In this document: positions 1 through 11,803 of the stretch, in pieces
Numbering within the stretch: the first letter of the stretch is position 1
How the letters are laid out: every line of letters starts with the position of its first letter
Assembly (NCBI GenBank): GCA_950097015.1
Contig: CATNEN010000029.1
Coordinates: 4,669,501 to 4,733,500, forward strand
From: Macrostomum hystrix
Lineage: Eukaryota; Platyhelminthes; Macrostomidae
Length of the DNA: 64,000 nt
Direction of reading: 5' to 3'
The notes under the pieces: generated by a model
Told to the model about the DNA's origin: nothing
What the model saw: only the letters and a program-made list of their open reading frames with translations
The model's database searches: none
Program-made: the position numbers and the translations under genes

Positions 1-691
1 TAAATCACGCACACCATTCGTGCTTCAGGGTCACGGGTTTTTATTGGCTGAAAAATGTCACGTGGGGAGTTTTCTGTGTTCTAAAAATAGCGCAAAGAGT
101 GAAAAAATGGTTACCCATTTAGAAAGGTGTATTGTATTATTCTAATATTTTAAGTTAAGTTAGAGTTTTAAATTCAACTTTATATCTAAATCTTTCGTAC
201 GTCTGTCACAGTGATATTTTTGTTCACAAAGTTTTGGCCGCATCAGTTAGTTGTTGGCAAAGTTCATTTTAAAAATAATCCGCTCCGATGAGCTCTTGGT
301 GGAATTCAAACAAAGGCGACGAGTCGTTTGAGATGACAAGAAAACTCCATTTCCAGCTGTCTTCATCGCATAATGTCAGATTCTCGCCATATTCGCATCT
401 GTTGAAATTCCTCACGGGCTTAGATAACTCACTGATTGCCCCGGGGTTCGGGATAAGCTTTACAGAAAAATGCGATTCTCGGAGACTGAGCAAATGCAGC
501 TGCATCGGCGGATGAAGAGTAGAGACTGGTAACATTACAGCCCAACTCCTTGTGAATCCCAATCTTCTATACTTTTTATCTGCAAGTGGCTAGTTTGGCG
601 ACGAGGACGAAGTAAGCATTGTAAAATACTCGTATTTGGCAACTTTAAAGGCTTCTGAGTGTAAATAAGCAAAGCACGATATTAAAAAGTC
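1..691. other. Non-repetitive sequence, no gene recognised
   Basis: Short overlapping frames exist on both strands at about 269-562, but none has a recognisable domain, a convincing start or flanking splice signals. I see nothing else here. Confidence 0.4.
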
Positions 692-891
692 GGCTGGCAG
701 TTGCTGGCTGGCAGTTGCTGGCTGGCAGTTGCTGGCTGGCAGTTGCTGGCTGGCAGTTGCTGGCTGGCATTTGCTGGCTGGCAGTTGTAGGCTGGCAGTT
801 GCTGGCTGGCAGTTGTAGGCTGGCAGTTGCTGGCTGGCAGTTGTAGGCTGGCAGTTGCTGGCTGGCAGTTGCTGGCTGGCAGTTGCTGGCT
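692..891. repeat. 14-bp minisatellite
   Basis: Direct reading shows about 14 tandem copies of gctggctggcagtt with a variant gtaggctggcagtt interspersed. The array is open in several minus-strand frames (Gln/Pro/Ala/Ser-rich), which is expected from its composition and is not evidence of coding. Confidence 0.95.
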
Positions 892-1263
892 TGAATCAAC
901 GAATATGTGTAACTTTCTGTTCTGCACGTCAATAGATCGGCTTGCATAGTTGTTTTATTTAAGTACTATAATCAGTTCTAGAATTCATGGTTAAAAACCT
1001 ATTGATCTGCTTTTTAATCTTCATGAGTTCCACATGCCACAAGCATTTGTTAGTTTAATTGATTCAATGTTATTGATGAGAATGGGGATTGTAGATAGTT
1101 GCCGAAATCAGAAGCGCTCATCGGCGCATTGCCAATTCCATTTCTAAATTTTATTTTTCAAAGCAATTTGAATAGTCCAACATTTCAATTGCAAACACAA
1201 CGGGTCGATAGGGGCAACATCGCTAAGTGTCTGCCATGGGGTAGAGCATTGGGACAGGCGACC

Positions 1264-1615
1264 TCACTTCCTGGACGCCTTGGCCATGTCGAGGCAGCTA
1301 ACAGCGCATCGATGCATGACACAGCGATAGTTGTAGCTGCCGTACTGCATGATGCAGTCCCGGCTGTTGAAGCATTGGACCCGGAACACCGGACAGTCGC
1401 CGTTCGAATGAAACAAGAAGCGCTTTTGTGACTGGTGCGCCTCCGAGTGGCTGCCATCGACGAAGCCATCGCTGTCGCTGATGCTGACGCCGTCACCGAT
1501 GCCATCGATGATTCTAACTATGCTGCTCTCGCCGCTGTGTCTTCCGGTACGGCTGCTCGACGGCTGATTTTGCTGCCCGGTGGTATCTGCTGGTGGCGGA
1601 AGCGAGGTTGGAGTG
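1264..1615 (-). CDS. Terminal exon of a cysteine-rich, probably secreted protein (partial)
   Basis: I do not recognise the family. On the minus strand a frame runs from a possible AG acceptor (plus 1616-1617) to a TGA at 1264-1266, giving about 117 residues without an internal start, so upstream exons are missing. The first two thirds are hydrophilic and rich in Ser, Gly and Asp. Then comes a dibasic Lys-Arg, followed by a C-terminal block with six cysteines spaced C-x6-C-x5-C-x10-C-x4-C-x3-C, ending about ten residues later. A dibasic site before a six-Cys domain resembles a processed secreted peptide or a small extracellular domain; this is inference. Plus-strand frames over the same bases are Ala/Val-rich shadows. 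The 28-bp array lies in the presumed upstream intron. A pseudo-exon remains possible. Confidence 0.5.
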
Positions 1616-1654
1616 CTTTAGGCTTGATAGTTTAATCAAACACATGGAGTGAAG

Positions 1655-1944
1655 TGCCTTTGTATCAACTACATGAGCTCAAGGCCTTTGTATCAACTGC
1701 ATGAACTCAAGGCCTTTGTATCAACTACATGAGCTCAAGGCCTTTGTATCAACTACATGAGCTCAAGGTCTTTGTATCAACTACATGAGCTCAAGGCCTT
1801 TGTATCAACTACATGAGCTCAAGGCCTTTGTATCAACTACATGAACTCAAGGTCTTTGTATCAACTACATGAGCTCAATGTCTTTGTATCAACTACATGA
1901 GCTCAAGGTCTTTGTATCAACTACATGAGCTCAAGGCCTTTGTA
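1655..1944. repeat. 28-bp minisatellite
   Basis: About ten tandem copies containing cctttgtatcaactacatga, with single-base variants (ggcc/ggtc, gagct/gaact). It lies just upstream (minus sense) of the cysteine-rich exon and probably inside its intron. Confidence 0.95.
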
Positions 1945-2455
1945 TAAAACAATTCCGAACTCAACGCATTTCTATCGAAGCGCTTAAAGTATTCAAAGGC
2001 GCTTGAGTTCGATATGCAATTCTAGATTTTCTCTGCATTCCTAAAGTTGCAAACCTTGTTTTCAACCACGTTGAACAGAGAAAAATTAATTTACGCGTGA
2101 GAGTGATAAAATACAGCAAATTATGCAAGCGGGAGTTTTGTCTACGCCAGATTGGGAAAGGAGCAGATAGACTCAAATGGGGTGGCTAATTGGCAAATTA
2201 GCTTTCGATTTTGGTGTTAAAAAGAAGGCAATTTGCGTAATTTAGTTTCTTGAGCTTATCGAGCGCGCTAATCACTCAATCGATTGAGGATGTGGGTCTA
2301 CTGGGGAAATGGTATAGCGAACCAAACTGAAATGGACAAAATTTTTCCTGGCAGCAGCAGCAGTTGTTAAATTGGTTTTATTTTGTAGCGAGACAAATTG
2401 AAAAATGCGGTTCATTTAGCCAGGACATTAGTTGCTAGGACTACAGGAAGGCTAG
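1945..2455. other. Spacer, no gene recognised
   Basis: Unique AT-rich sequence between two arrays. I see no domain, RNA gene or mobile element. Confidence 0.4.
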
Positions 2456-3515
2456 AAGAAACAGACTCTTACAGTATAGGGGGTGGAAGTCTCAAAACAG
2501 ACTCTTACAGTGGGGGCGGAAGTCTCAAAACAGACTCTTACAGTGGGGACGGAAGTCTCAAAACAGACTCTTACAGTGGGGACGGAAGTCTCAAAACAGA
2601 CTCTTACAGTGGGGGCGGAAGTCTCAAAACAGACTCTTACAGTGGGGACGGAAGTCTCAAAACAGACTCTCACAGTGGGGGCGGAAGTCTCAAAACAGAC
2701 TCTTACAGTGGGGGCGGAAGTCTCAAAACAGACTCTTACAGTGGGGGCGGAAGTCTCAAAACAGACTCTTACAGTGGGGGCGGAAGTCTCAAAACAGACT
2801 CTCACAGTGGGGGGCGGAAGTCTCAAAACAGACTCTCACAGTGGAGGGCGGAAGTCTCAAAACAGACTCTTACAGTGGGGGCGGAAGTCTCAAAACAGAC
2901 TCTCACAGTGGGGGGCGGAAGTCTCAAAACAGAATCTTACAGTAGAGGGGCGGAAGTCTCAAGATAGATTCTTACAGTAGAGGGGTGGAAGTCTTAAAAC
3001 AGACTCTTACAGTGGGGGGGCGGAAGTCTTAAAACAGACTCTTACAGTGGGGGGACGGAAGTCTCGAAACAGAATCTTACAGTAGAGGGGCGGAAGTCTC
3101 AAAACAGACTCTCACAGTGGGGGAGGGCGGAAGTCTCAAAACAGACTCTCACAGTGGGGGAGGGCGGAAGTCTCAAATCAGACTCTCACAGTGGGGGAGG
3201 GCGGAAGTCTCAAAACAGACTCTCACAGTGGGGGAGGGCGGAAGTCTCAAAACAGACTCTCACAGTGGGGGGAGGGCGGAAGTCTCAAAACAGACTCTCA
3301 CAGTGGGGGAGGGCGGAAGTCTCAAATCAGACTCTCACAGTGGGGGGGGGGCGGAAGTCTCAAAACAGACTCTCACAGTGGGGGGCGGAAGTCTCAAATC
3401 AAACTCTCACAGTGGGGGGCGGAAGTCTCAAAACAGACTCTCACAGTGGGGGAGGGCGGAAGTCTCAAAAAAGACTCTCACAGTGGCGGAGGGCGGAAGT
3501 CTCAAATCAAATGTA
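2456..3515. repeat. 33-37-bp G-rich minisatellite with internal hairpin
   Basis: About 30 copies of a unit built from a G-run (gtgggggcggaag) followed by tctcaaaacagactctcaca. The unit contains agtct and agact separated by six bases, so each copy could fold into a short hairpin. Unit length drifts from 33 bp (2490-2800) to 36-37 bp (3110-3340) by growth of the G-run. Long frames on both strands are artefacts of the array. Confidence 0.95.
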
Positions 3516-4242
3516 ACGGAATCGGGTAACAACCAACCTTCATTGATGTGAAAGCAGCGGCCCTCTGAAGCAACCATCAGCAGAGTCGTCAGCAGCAGCA
3601 GAAGTGTTGGGCTAGTTGTCAGGCTGCGGTACCTTGGTGATTGCATTGTGATCTGTGCAGTTAGCCAATGAGCCAGAGCATAGCGAGGGGTACCAATCAA
3701 TTCGAGCTTGCTAATCTGCTTGAGCACAGAAATTAGTCGTTTCTTGCGTCCTGCGTTTCCGCTCTGCTGCTATTGCTTAATATTCGACGGGAGGAGGGGA
3801 TTTTGCGGGGACTGCAAAGTTTGCAGAGGGCGGCAGCCAACCTGCTCTTTATCTGGGGAGGAGGCGGGCGGGTGTTCGATTCCCAATGAGCCAACCAATA
3901 GCCGGGGCTCTGGGAAAGCGATTTGACAGGTCCGTGACAGCATCCGCCTCGAGTATAAGCTACACTCTGATTGACTGCTTGGCTACGCATTCTCTTCTTT
4001 TGAGAGGCTGTAGGAAATAGCACACTGTTGACCAGGGGCTGTTTGGAACCGCTCGGATACAATCTGCAGCAGCAAGCTGGGAGTCGAAAGATTAGCAGAG
4101 TTTAAGTGGGCCATGCAGCTCCGATAAGGCAACTAGCGGCGAGTAGTGCGGCTGCTTTGTTTGCCTTCACTTGCTTATAAGCGGCCTTTTGACGGAGGAA
4201 TTGCCTAAAAGGACAGTCTGACAGCCAACTTCACGGAATGGA
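3516..4242. other. Unique spacer between arrays
   Basis: GC-richer unique sequence. A B-box-like gttcgattccc occurs near 3871, but I cannot find a matching A box, so no RNA gene is called. No coding exon is recognised. Confidence 0.35.
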
Positions 4243-5318
4243 TTGCTAATCTATTTAATTTAATGAAGAAACAGAATGGATTGCTCATCAAATTAACTTG
4301 AGGAAGTACGAGTAACAGAACGGATTGTAAATTTATCCTATTCGATGAAGAAACAGAATGGATTGTAAATTTATCCTTTTCGATGAAGAAACAGAATGGA
4401 TTGCTAATCTATCCTATTTCGATGAAGAAACAGAATGGATTGCTAATCTATCCTATTTGATGAAGAAACAGAATGGATTGCTAATCTATCCTATTTGATG
4501 AAGAAACGGAATGGATTGCTAATCTATCCTATTTGATGAAGAAACAGAATGGATTGTAAATTTATCCTTTTCGATGAAGAAACAGAATGGATTGCTAATC
4601 TATCCTATTTGATGAAGAAACAGAATGGATTGCTAATCTATCCTATTTGATGAAGAAACGGAATGGATTGCTAATCTATTCTATTTGATGAAGAAATGGA
4701 ATGGATTGCTAATCTATTCTATTTGATGAAGAAACAGAATGGATTGCTAATCTATTCTATTTGATGAAGAAACGGAATGGATTGCTAATCTATTCTATTC
4801 GATGAAGAAACAGAATGGATTGCTAATCTATTCTATTTGATGAAGAAACAGAATGGATTGCTAATCTATTCTATTTGATGAAGAAACAGAATGGATTGCT
4901 AATCTATTCTATTTGATGAAGAAACGGAATGGATTGCTAATCTATTCTATTCGATGAAGAAACAGAATGGATTGCTAATCTATCCTATTCGATGAAGAAA
5001 CAGAATGGATTGCTAATCTATCCTATTCGATGAAGAAACAGAATGGATTGCTAATCTATTCTATTCGATGAAGAAACAGAATATATTGCTAATCTATTCT
5101 ATTCGATGAAGAAACAGAATGGATTGCTAATCTATCCTATTCGATGAAGAAACAGAATGGATTGCTAATCTATTATATTTGATGAAGAAACAGATTGGAT
5201 TGCTAATCTATTATATTTGATGAAGAAACAGAATGGATTGCTAATCTATTATATTTGATGAAGAAACAGAATGGATTGCTAATCTATTATATTTGATGAA
5301 GAAACAGAATGGATTGCA
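4243..5318. repeat. 38-bp minisatellite with the TGGATTGCTAATCTA core
   Basis: About 28 copies of a 38-bp unit: gatgaagaaacagaa followed by tggattgctaatcta and a variable tcctattt end. The core half is nearly invariant, while the end alternates (tcctattt, ttctattt, ttatattt, tcctattc) in runs, as expected from local duplication. The same core occurs in the arrays at 32.9 and 39.6 kb. Confidence 0.97.
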
Positions 5319-6040
5319 CGTTCAATGCACGTTCAATTATGCAGGATTAATTTTAGTCTATGGTATTTTGTCAGTTGGGCAACCCGGAGGCGTGCAAAAT
5401 TGATTATGTCTATGGTAGAATGATGGGAGCCAAAAATTAATGTGATCCAGAAGCGCCAACTCTCGTGCCTCTATGGCAAAAAGCACTCGTGCTCTTCGCA
5501 TTAGCAGTGATATATTCACATTGTTTTGTGCTTTAGTCTATGGGTTTTTAACTGCGAATGTCAGAGTGAGAATTGAGTGTCGGGGGCTTTCTACCATAGA
5601 TAAATATGTTTGACTAAGCATTTGCAGCAGTTTTACTTCAATTTAGTCTATTAGTCTTTTAATATCATCAAAAGTTCATGACGATTCCATTACAATCGTA
5701 TTCTTCTGCCTAATTCGTTATCGTCTTAAATAATTTTTGTCAGGAATTCTGGTAGGGTAGGGCCAAAGACTAGACTAGGGCCGAATCGCAGCTATATGCT
5801 GTAAGACAAACATTGGCATAGAGGTAAAGATTGCAACTCTGTTTGTCTCCTTTTGTAAACATTCTTTGCCTGTACCAAAGAATACGTATATCAATTGAAC
5901 CATGAATTGAAAGCTATAAAGCTGACCTCTGAAGCAGACAAAGAAAGAGACAAGAAAAAATGAATGTGTGTTTTAAGCGAAATACGACATTCCACTTTCT
6001 ATTGCGTTAAAATGAGCTATTTGTTGTCTTTTAATACGTA
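5319..6040. other. Unique spacer
   Basis: AT-rich unique sequence with a few scattered tctatgg words. No gene is recognised. Confidence 0.4.
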
Positions 6041-7830
6041 GCTGGTAGGGTGGCTGACATATCTGGATATCTGGTAGGGTGGCTGACATATCTGGATATC
6101 TGGTAGGGTGGCTGGCACATCTGGATATCTGGTAGGTTGGCTGACATATCTGGATGTCTGGTAGGTTAACTGGCATATCTGGGTGTCTGGTAGTGTGGCT
6201 GGCATATCTGGGTGTCTAGTAGTGTGGCTGGCATATCTGGGTGTCTGGTAGGGTGGCTGACATATCTGGGTGCCTGGTAGGGTGGCTGACATATCTGGAT
6301 GTCTGGTAGGGTGGCTGACATATCTGGATGTCTGGTAGGGTGGCTGGCATATCTGGGTGTCTGGTAGGGTGGCTGACATATCTGGATGTCTGGTAGGGTG
6401 GCTGACATTTCTGGATGTCTGGTGGGGTGGCTGACATATCTAGTAGTCTGGTAGTGTGGCTGACATATCTGGGTGTCTGGTAGTGTGGCTGATATGACAT
6501 ATCTGGATGACATATCTGGCTGACATATCTGGGTGTCTGGTAGTGTGGCTGGCATATCTGGGTGTCTGGTAGGGTGGCTGACATATCTGGATGTCTTGTA
6601 GAGTGGCAGACATATCTGGGTGTCTGGAAGGGTGGCTGACACATCTGAATGTCTGGTGGGGTGGCTGACTTATCTGGATGTCTGGTAGGGTGGCTGACAT
6701 ATCTGGATGTCTGGTAGGGTGGCTGGCATATCTGGGTGTCTGGTAGGGTGGCTGACATATCTGGATGTCTGGTAGGGTGGCTGACATTTCTGGATGTCTG
6801 GTGGGGTGGCTGACATATCTAGTAGTCTGGTAGTGTGGCTGACATATCTGGGTGTCTGGTAGTGTGGCTGATATGACATATCTGGATGACATATCTGGCT
6901 GACATATCTGGGTGTCTGGTAGTGTGGCTGGCATATCTGGCTGTCTGGTAGGGTGGCTGACATATCTGGATGTCTTGTAGAGTGGCAGACATATCTGGGT
7001 GCCTGGTAGTGTGGCTGACATATCTGGGTGTCTGGTAGTGTGGCTGATATGACATATCTGGATGACATATCTGGCTGACATATCTGGGTGTCTGGTAGTG
7101 TGGCTGGCATATCTGGCTGTCTGGTAGGGTGGCTGACATATCTGGATGTCTTGTAGAGTGGCAGACATATCTGGGTGCCTGGAAGGGTGGCTGACATATC
7201 TGGATGTCTGGTAGGGTGGCTGACATTTCTGGATGTCTGGTGGGGTGGCTGACATATCTAGTAGTCTGGTAGTGTGGCTGACATATCTGGGTGTCTGGTA
7301 GTGTGGCTGATATGACATATCTGGATGACATATCTGGCTGACATATCTGGGTGTCTGGTAGTGTGGCTGGCATATCTGGGTGTCTGGTAGGGTGGCTGAC
7401 ATATCTGGATGTCTTGTAGAGTGGCAGACATATCTGGGTGTCTGGTAGGGTGGCTGACACATCTGAATGTCTGGTGGGGTGGCTGACATATCTGGTTGTC
7501 TGGTGGGGTGGCTGACATATCTGGTTGTCTGGTGGGGTGGCTGACATATCTAGTAGTCTGGTAGTGTGGCTGACATATCTTGGTGTCTGGTAGTGTGGCT
7601 GATATGACTTATCTGGCTGACATATCTGGGTGTCTGGTAGTGTGGCTGGCATATCTGGGTGTCTGGTAGGGTGGCTGACACATCTGAATGTCAAGGACCA
7701 CTAGTAGATAGTCCGTGCTACTACTTGAGTAGTCCGTGCTGAATGTCTGGTAGGGTGGCTGACATATCTGGGTGTCTGGTAGGGTGGCTGGCAAATCTGG
7801 TTGTCTGGTAGGGTGGCTGGCATATATGGG
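6041..7830. repeat. 29-bp minisatellite with higher-order blocks
   Basis: About 55 copies of a 29-bp unit containing gacatatctggatgtctggt and gggtggct. A distinctive block with gatatgacatatctggatga recurs near 6488, 6868, 7048 and 7308, with a truncated version near 7605, showing higher-order duplication. A short hairpin insert interrupts the array at 7690-7740. Since 29 is not a multiple of 3, all minus frames stay open for hundreds of codons by composition; these are not genes. Confidence 0.97.
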
Positions 7831-8540
7831 GTTATATGGAATGCTTGAAGTGCAATCATTATTTTCAATGAAGCAAGTCAAAGAACAAGCAAGAATTATT
7901 TTCTTTTTCATTTAGCCAGCAAAACTATTGTCAAAGGATAAGAATATATAGTTATCGAGTATCGAGTATTATCGGATACACGAGTATATTTTGACGTGAG
8001 GATGTTAACATCAAACATTAGTCCTGCTTTTATTACCACATAGAAAATGTCTGCGATAAAAAGTGAACAAGTCTAACAAAAAACTATGCTTTGAAAATCA
8101 AAAGAGATCCTAATTGGTTTCAGTCTTCAGAATTGAAGGCTTGCATAATTAAAGTTTAATATTAAAAAGCTGCATATTCCACTACAAGTAGAACTAGATG
8201 AGTCAGTATTGCGCTGATAGAGACGAAGTGTAGCCCTTGCTAATAAATATTAGTAGGTAATATTACTTATGGGCAAGATTAAAACAGAAAAGATCAGGAG
8301 CATTAATGTGGATAACTAAAAAACTAATCAGAAGTTTATTATAATGCAAATTAAATAAATCTAGATTTAGAAAGTAAAAAAAAAATAAGGCTAATAAATC
8401 GAAAACTGACTTTATTGACTGTAGGAGTTTTATTGGGAGGTTGACAGCCTGTCCACTGCTTTGGCAACAAGTTTCTAATTAGCGAAAACTCAACAGAAGA
8501 AAATGAAAAGTACTTAGTAAATTAAAATAATAAACACGAT
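7831..8540. other. AT-rich spacer inside the split 29-bp array
   Basis: Unique AT-rich sequence separating the two halves of the same minisatellite. No gene is recognised. Confidence 0.4.
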
Positions 8541-8801
8541 TTATAATTGCTTACACCAGCCCTAATCGGGCCAGATGTGCAGCCGACAGCACAGCCGCAG
8601 CTATAGCGCGGCGTATCTGAACGCTGCGTACGGCTGTTCAGTCCATGGACTTGGGCGACGCCACACCCACCCTCAATTACCCCAGCTGATGCTGCCAGTA
8701 CCCATTTTGCAGCAGGGTGAACTGAGTGGAGTCGAGAATCGAACCCCAGACCTTCAAGTCGTGAGTTATCTGACGCTCTAACCACTAGGCTACAACCACT
8801 A
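8541..8801 (-). mobile_element. tRNA-derived SINE, family A
   Basis: Read on the minus strand, the head has an A box (tagcctagtggttagagcg) and a B box (ggttcgattct) about 50 bp apart, a tRNA-like internal Pol III promoter. The body contains gtccatggactgaacag and ends with ctggcccgattagggc and an AT-rich tail. Copies sharing head and body occur at 41101, 49790 and 58136. It lies between two halves of the 29-bp array. Confidence 0.85.
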
Positions 8802-8865
8802 TTAGTTAACTGTAAGCAAAGTAGTAAATCACGTTAGACAGATTTTTCTTCTCCAGTAAAAGTGG

Positions 8866-9545
8866 CCTGGCATATCTGGTTGTCTGGTAGGGTGGCTGAC
8901 ATATCTGGTTGTCTGGTAGGGTGGCTGGACATATCTGGTTGTCTGGTAGGGTGGCTAACATATCTGGTAGTCTAGTAGGGTGGCTGACGCATCTGGATGT
9001 CAGGTAGGGTTGGCTGACATATCTGGATGTCTGGTAGGGTGGCTGACATATCTGGATGTCTGGTGGGGTGGCTGACATATCTAGTAGTCTGGTAGGGTGG
9101 CTGACATATCTGGATGTCTGGTAGGGTGGCTGACATATCTAGTAGTCTGGTAGGGTGGCTGACATATCTGGATGTCTGGTAGGGTGGCTGACATATCTAG
9201 TAGTCTGGTAGGGTGGCTGACATATCTGGATGTCTGTTAGGGTGGCTGACATATCTGGATGTCTGGTGGGGTGGCTGACATATCTAGTAGTCTGGTAGGG
9301 TGGCTGACATATCTGGATGTCTGGTAGGGTGGCTGACATATCTAGTAGTCTGGTAGGGTGGCTGACATATCTGGATGTCTGGTAGGGTGGCTGACATATC
9401 TAGTAGTCTGGTAGGGTGGATGACATATCTGGATGTCTGTTAGGGTGGCTGACATATCTGGATGTCTGGTAGGGTGGCTGACATATCTAGTAGTCTGGTA
9501 GGGTGGCTGACATATCTGGATGTCTGGTTGGGTGGCTAACATGTG
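8866..9545. repeat. 29-bp minisatellite, second segment
   Basis: The same unit family as at 6041-7830. Here a gacatatctagtagtctggt variant alternates fairly regularly with the gacatatctggatgtctggt form, giving a 58-bp dimer. Confidence 0.95.
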
Positions 9546-9747
9546 GTCCAGCACATGGATAGTAACGCGCTTGACTTCCCAACAAATTTCATAATCACAC
9601 TTCCCAGATTCAGACGGAAGTGAAATTAGGCCTTTGTTTGTTAAAAATAGTTGCCAAATATTTTGTGGAATAATAAATCTAAAGGATTTTTAAATGAGCA
9701 AAACCAGTCCAACGAGTAGAACTCTTGTTAAAATGTTTTCAACCTAG

Positions 9748-11468
9748 TCAGGCGTAGTCGAATTTGAACACAGTAGTCTGGTGGTACGTGTTGCCGGGTG
9801 TTAGCAGGGCTGACGGAAATTCCGCGTGATTCAGCGAGTCGGGAAATAGTTGCGCTTCGTAGCAGAGTCCGGCGTGACGGCCGTACTGGCAGCCGCCCTT
9901 GCCAGCCAACGACTCGATGTAATAGCCAGTGTAGAACACCAGCACCGGCTGGTCCGTGCTGCAAGTCAAACGGCGACCGCTGCTCAGCTCGACGGCCACC
10001 GCCGCTTGCGATGCGGGCGACGACGGGTTGTCCAAAGCGTAGATGTGGTCGAAGTTGATGCCGTCCGATAGGCGATGGCCGGCTTCGCCGCGCAGATCGT
10101 TCGGAGTTCCGTCCACGGGCACCAGACGGCCGGTGGGCAGCAGGTATGGGTCCAGCTCAACGATGCGCGAGCTGGCCAGCTGTGCAGTGGGGATGGGAGG
10201 TGTTGGGAAAGATTGGGAGTTCTTTATAGATTGGGAGTTCTTTATCGTTTGGGTGTTATTATCGATTGGGAGTTTTTTATCGATTGGGAGTTTTTTATCG
10301 ATTGGGTGTTATTTATCGATTGGGAGTTCTTTATCGATTGGGAGTTCTTTATCGATTGCGTGTTATTTATCGATTGGGAGTTCTTTATCGATTGCGTGTT
10401 ATTTATCGATTGGGAGTTCTTTATCGATTGGGAGTTCTTTATCGATTGGGTGTTATTTATCGATTGGGAGTTCTTTATCGATTGGGAGTTCTTTATCGAT
10501 TGGGAGTGGATTGAGATGGGAGTGGATTGAGATGGGAGTGGATTGGGATGGGAGTGGATTGGGATGGGAGTGGATTGGGATGGGAGTGGATTGAGATCGG
10601 AGTGGATTGGGATGGGAGTGATTTGGGATGGGAGTGGATTGAGATGGGAGTGGATTGAGATGGGAGTGGATTGAGATGGGATGGATTGGGATGGAGATGG
10701 GATGGATTGGGATAGGTTTGGGATTGAGATTGGGATTGAAATTGGGATTGGTTTGGTATTGGGATTATTCTGGGATTGGGACTGGTTGGAGATGGGGATT
10801 GGTCTGGGATCGTGATGGATTGGATGATGTCAAACTACCGCAGCAAAGACTTTGCCCTAGCCGCTTACCTGCACCCGATGATTGGACACGTCGCCGGACG
10901 AGTGGCCCGACAGGTTGAAGTAGGCATGATTTGTGAGGCTCACTGGACAGGGCCGATCGCACTCGGCCGTGTAATCAAGCCGCAGACTGTTGTCATTAGC
11001 AACCGTGTAGGTGACGGTGACGCGCAGGTTGCCTGGATAGCCGTCATCTCCGTCCTTGCTCAACAGGCTAAGCGTCACCGAGTGCTCGCCGAGATTGTCC
11101 ATGGCCCAAACGGTTCGGCTGAGCCCGACCTGCCCGCCGTGCAGGCTGTGCCGGCCGTGATTGCGAGTGACGCTAACCGGCTGCTCCTGGCCTGGCAACC
11201 GGAACTGGGCGTCCTTGACTCGGCCGGCCTGTCGGCCAACAATGAAGCCGAAATAGGCAGGACAGCGCTCGTAGGCCTCCACAGTGTCGTAGCCCAGAAC
11301 AACATCGGTTGGCGGATCGCACGGGTTGCGCGATGGACAATAGAGACTCTGGAGCGCGGCGCCGTAGGTTAAAATGTGAGCCTCAAAGCCGCCCGGGCTG
11401 CGTAGGACAATCTTTTGCACCTCTCGGCCGTCCGAGGTGCGGCCGAATAGTTCGGACACGGCCACCAT
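9748..11468 (-). CDS. GALM: Aldose 1-epimerase (galactose mutarotase)
   Basis: It interconverts the alpha and beta anomers of aldoses such as galactose in the cytosol, feeding the Leloir pathway. There are two exons on the minus strand: 11468-10869 (200 codons) and 10179-9748 (143 codons plus stop), joined in phase 0 at GTG-CAG/gtaagc with an acceptor cacag. The product is 343 residues, as usual for the animal family, with no signal peptide. Catalytic positions are present: His110 in SLHGG, His181 in NHAYFNL, Asp244 in FDH and Glu308 in CYEAQLFPD. I chose the ATG at 11468 over an in-frame upstream start because family homology begins there and a splice-acceptor-like ttcttccag ends 8 bases before it. 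The intron (10180-10868) is nearly all minisatellite. A SINE lies directly upstream. Confidence 0.95.
10200..10830. repeat. Intronic 18-bp and 16-bp minisatellites
   Basis: 10210-10505 consists of about 16 copies of attgggagttctttatcg and close variants. It passes into a degenerate 16-bp repeat, gagtggattgggatgg, to about 10830. Together they fill almost the whole aldose 1-epimerase intron. Confidence 0.95.
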
Positions 11469-11489
11469 TTGGCTGCTGGAAGAATTCGG

Positions 11490-11803
11490 TAGGGTCAACG
11501 GGCGCAGAGCGGTTAACGCGTTTGCCTCTCGCACCAAGGTCCCTAAGTTCGATTCGACGGCGAGGCCACATTTATTTGGGGTGCAGCCGCGGAGAGAAGG
11601 CTTGGGGGCTTGTCGTGCAATTTACGCCCTTGAGGTCCAACCTCCTAGGTACTGCCTAACGATGAGAAAGTCAGGGCAGATGTACACACACTGTATTAGC
11701 GTTTGCCTGCGTACGGTATCTGTGTGCGTGTGTGCTCAGGAGTCAGCGAAATGGGCAGAGTTGCCTCCTCGCTGGCTGCGGGTCTAGTGTCACCAAATGA
11801 TGT
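11490..11803 (+). mobile_element. tRNA-derived SINE, family B, near full length
   Basis: The tRNA-like head has cgcagagcggttaacgcg (A-box region) and aagttcgattcgac (B box). The body contains gccgcggagagaaggc and ggggcttgtcg. The 3' part contains gcctcctcgctggctgc and ends tcaccaaatgatgtgc. The head, cggcgaggccac and the 3' end recur in inverted orientation at 14655-14850, which defines the family. It starts about 25 bp upstream of the aldose 1-epimerase start codon, on the opposite strand. Confidence 0.8.

Noticed and set aside
269-562. Overlapping frames on both strands near the window start
   Set aside because: No recognisable domain and no splice or start context; neither strand is favoured.
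3860-3900. B-box-like gttcgattccc as a possible tRNA gene or SINE
   Set aside because: No A box at the right distance and no body shared with the SINE families here.
5405-5615. Possible MITE bounded by tctatggtaga and tctaccataga
   Set aside because: The inverted ends are only about 11 bp and I see no convincing target duplication.
6041-9545. Long minus-strand frames (up to about 349 codons) through the 29-bp array
   Set aside because: Every frame is open because the unit has no stop in any phase; there is no unique sequence, domain or start context.
692-9545. CRISPR-like regular repeats
   Set aside because: Units are contiguous tandem copies without unique spacers, in a eukaryotic sequence.
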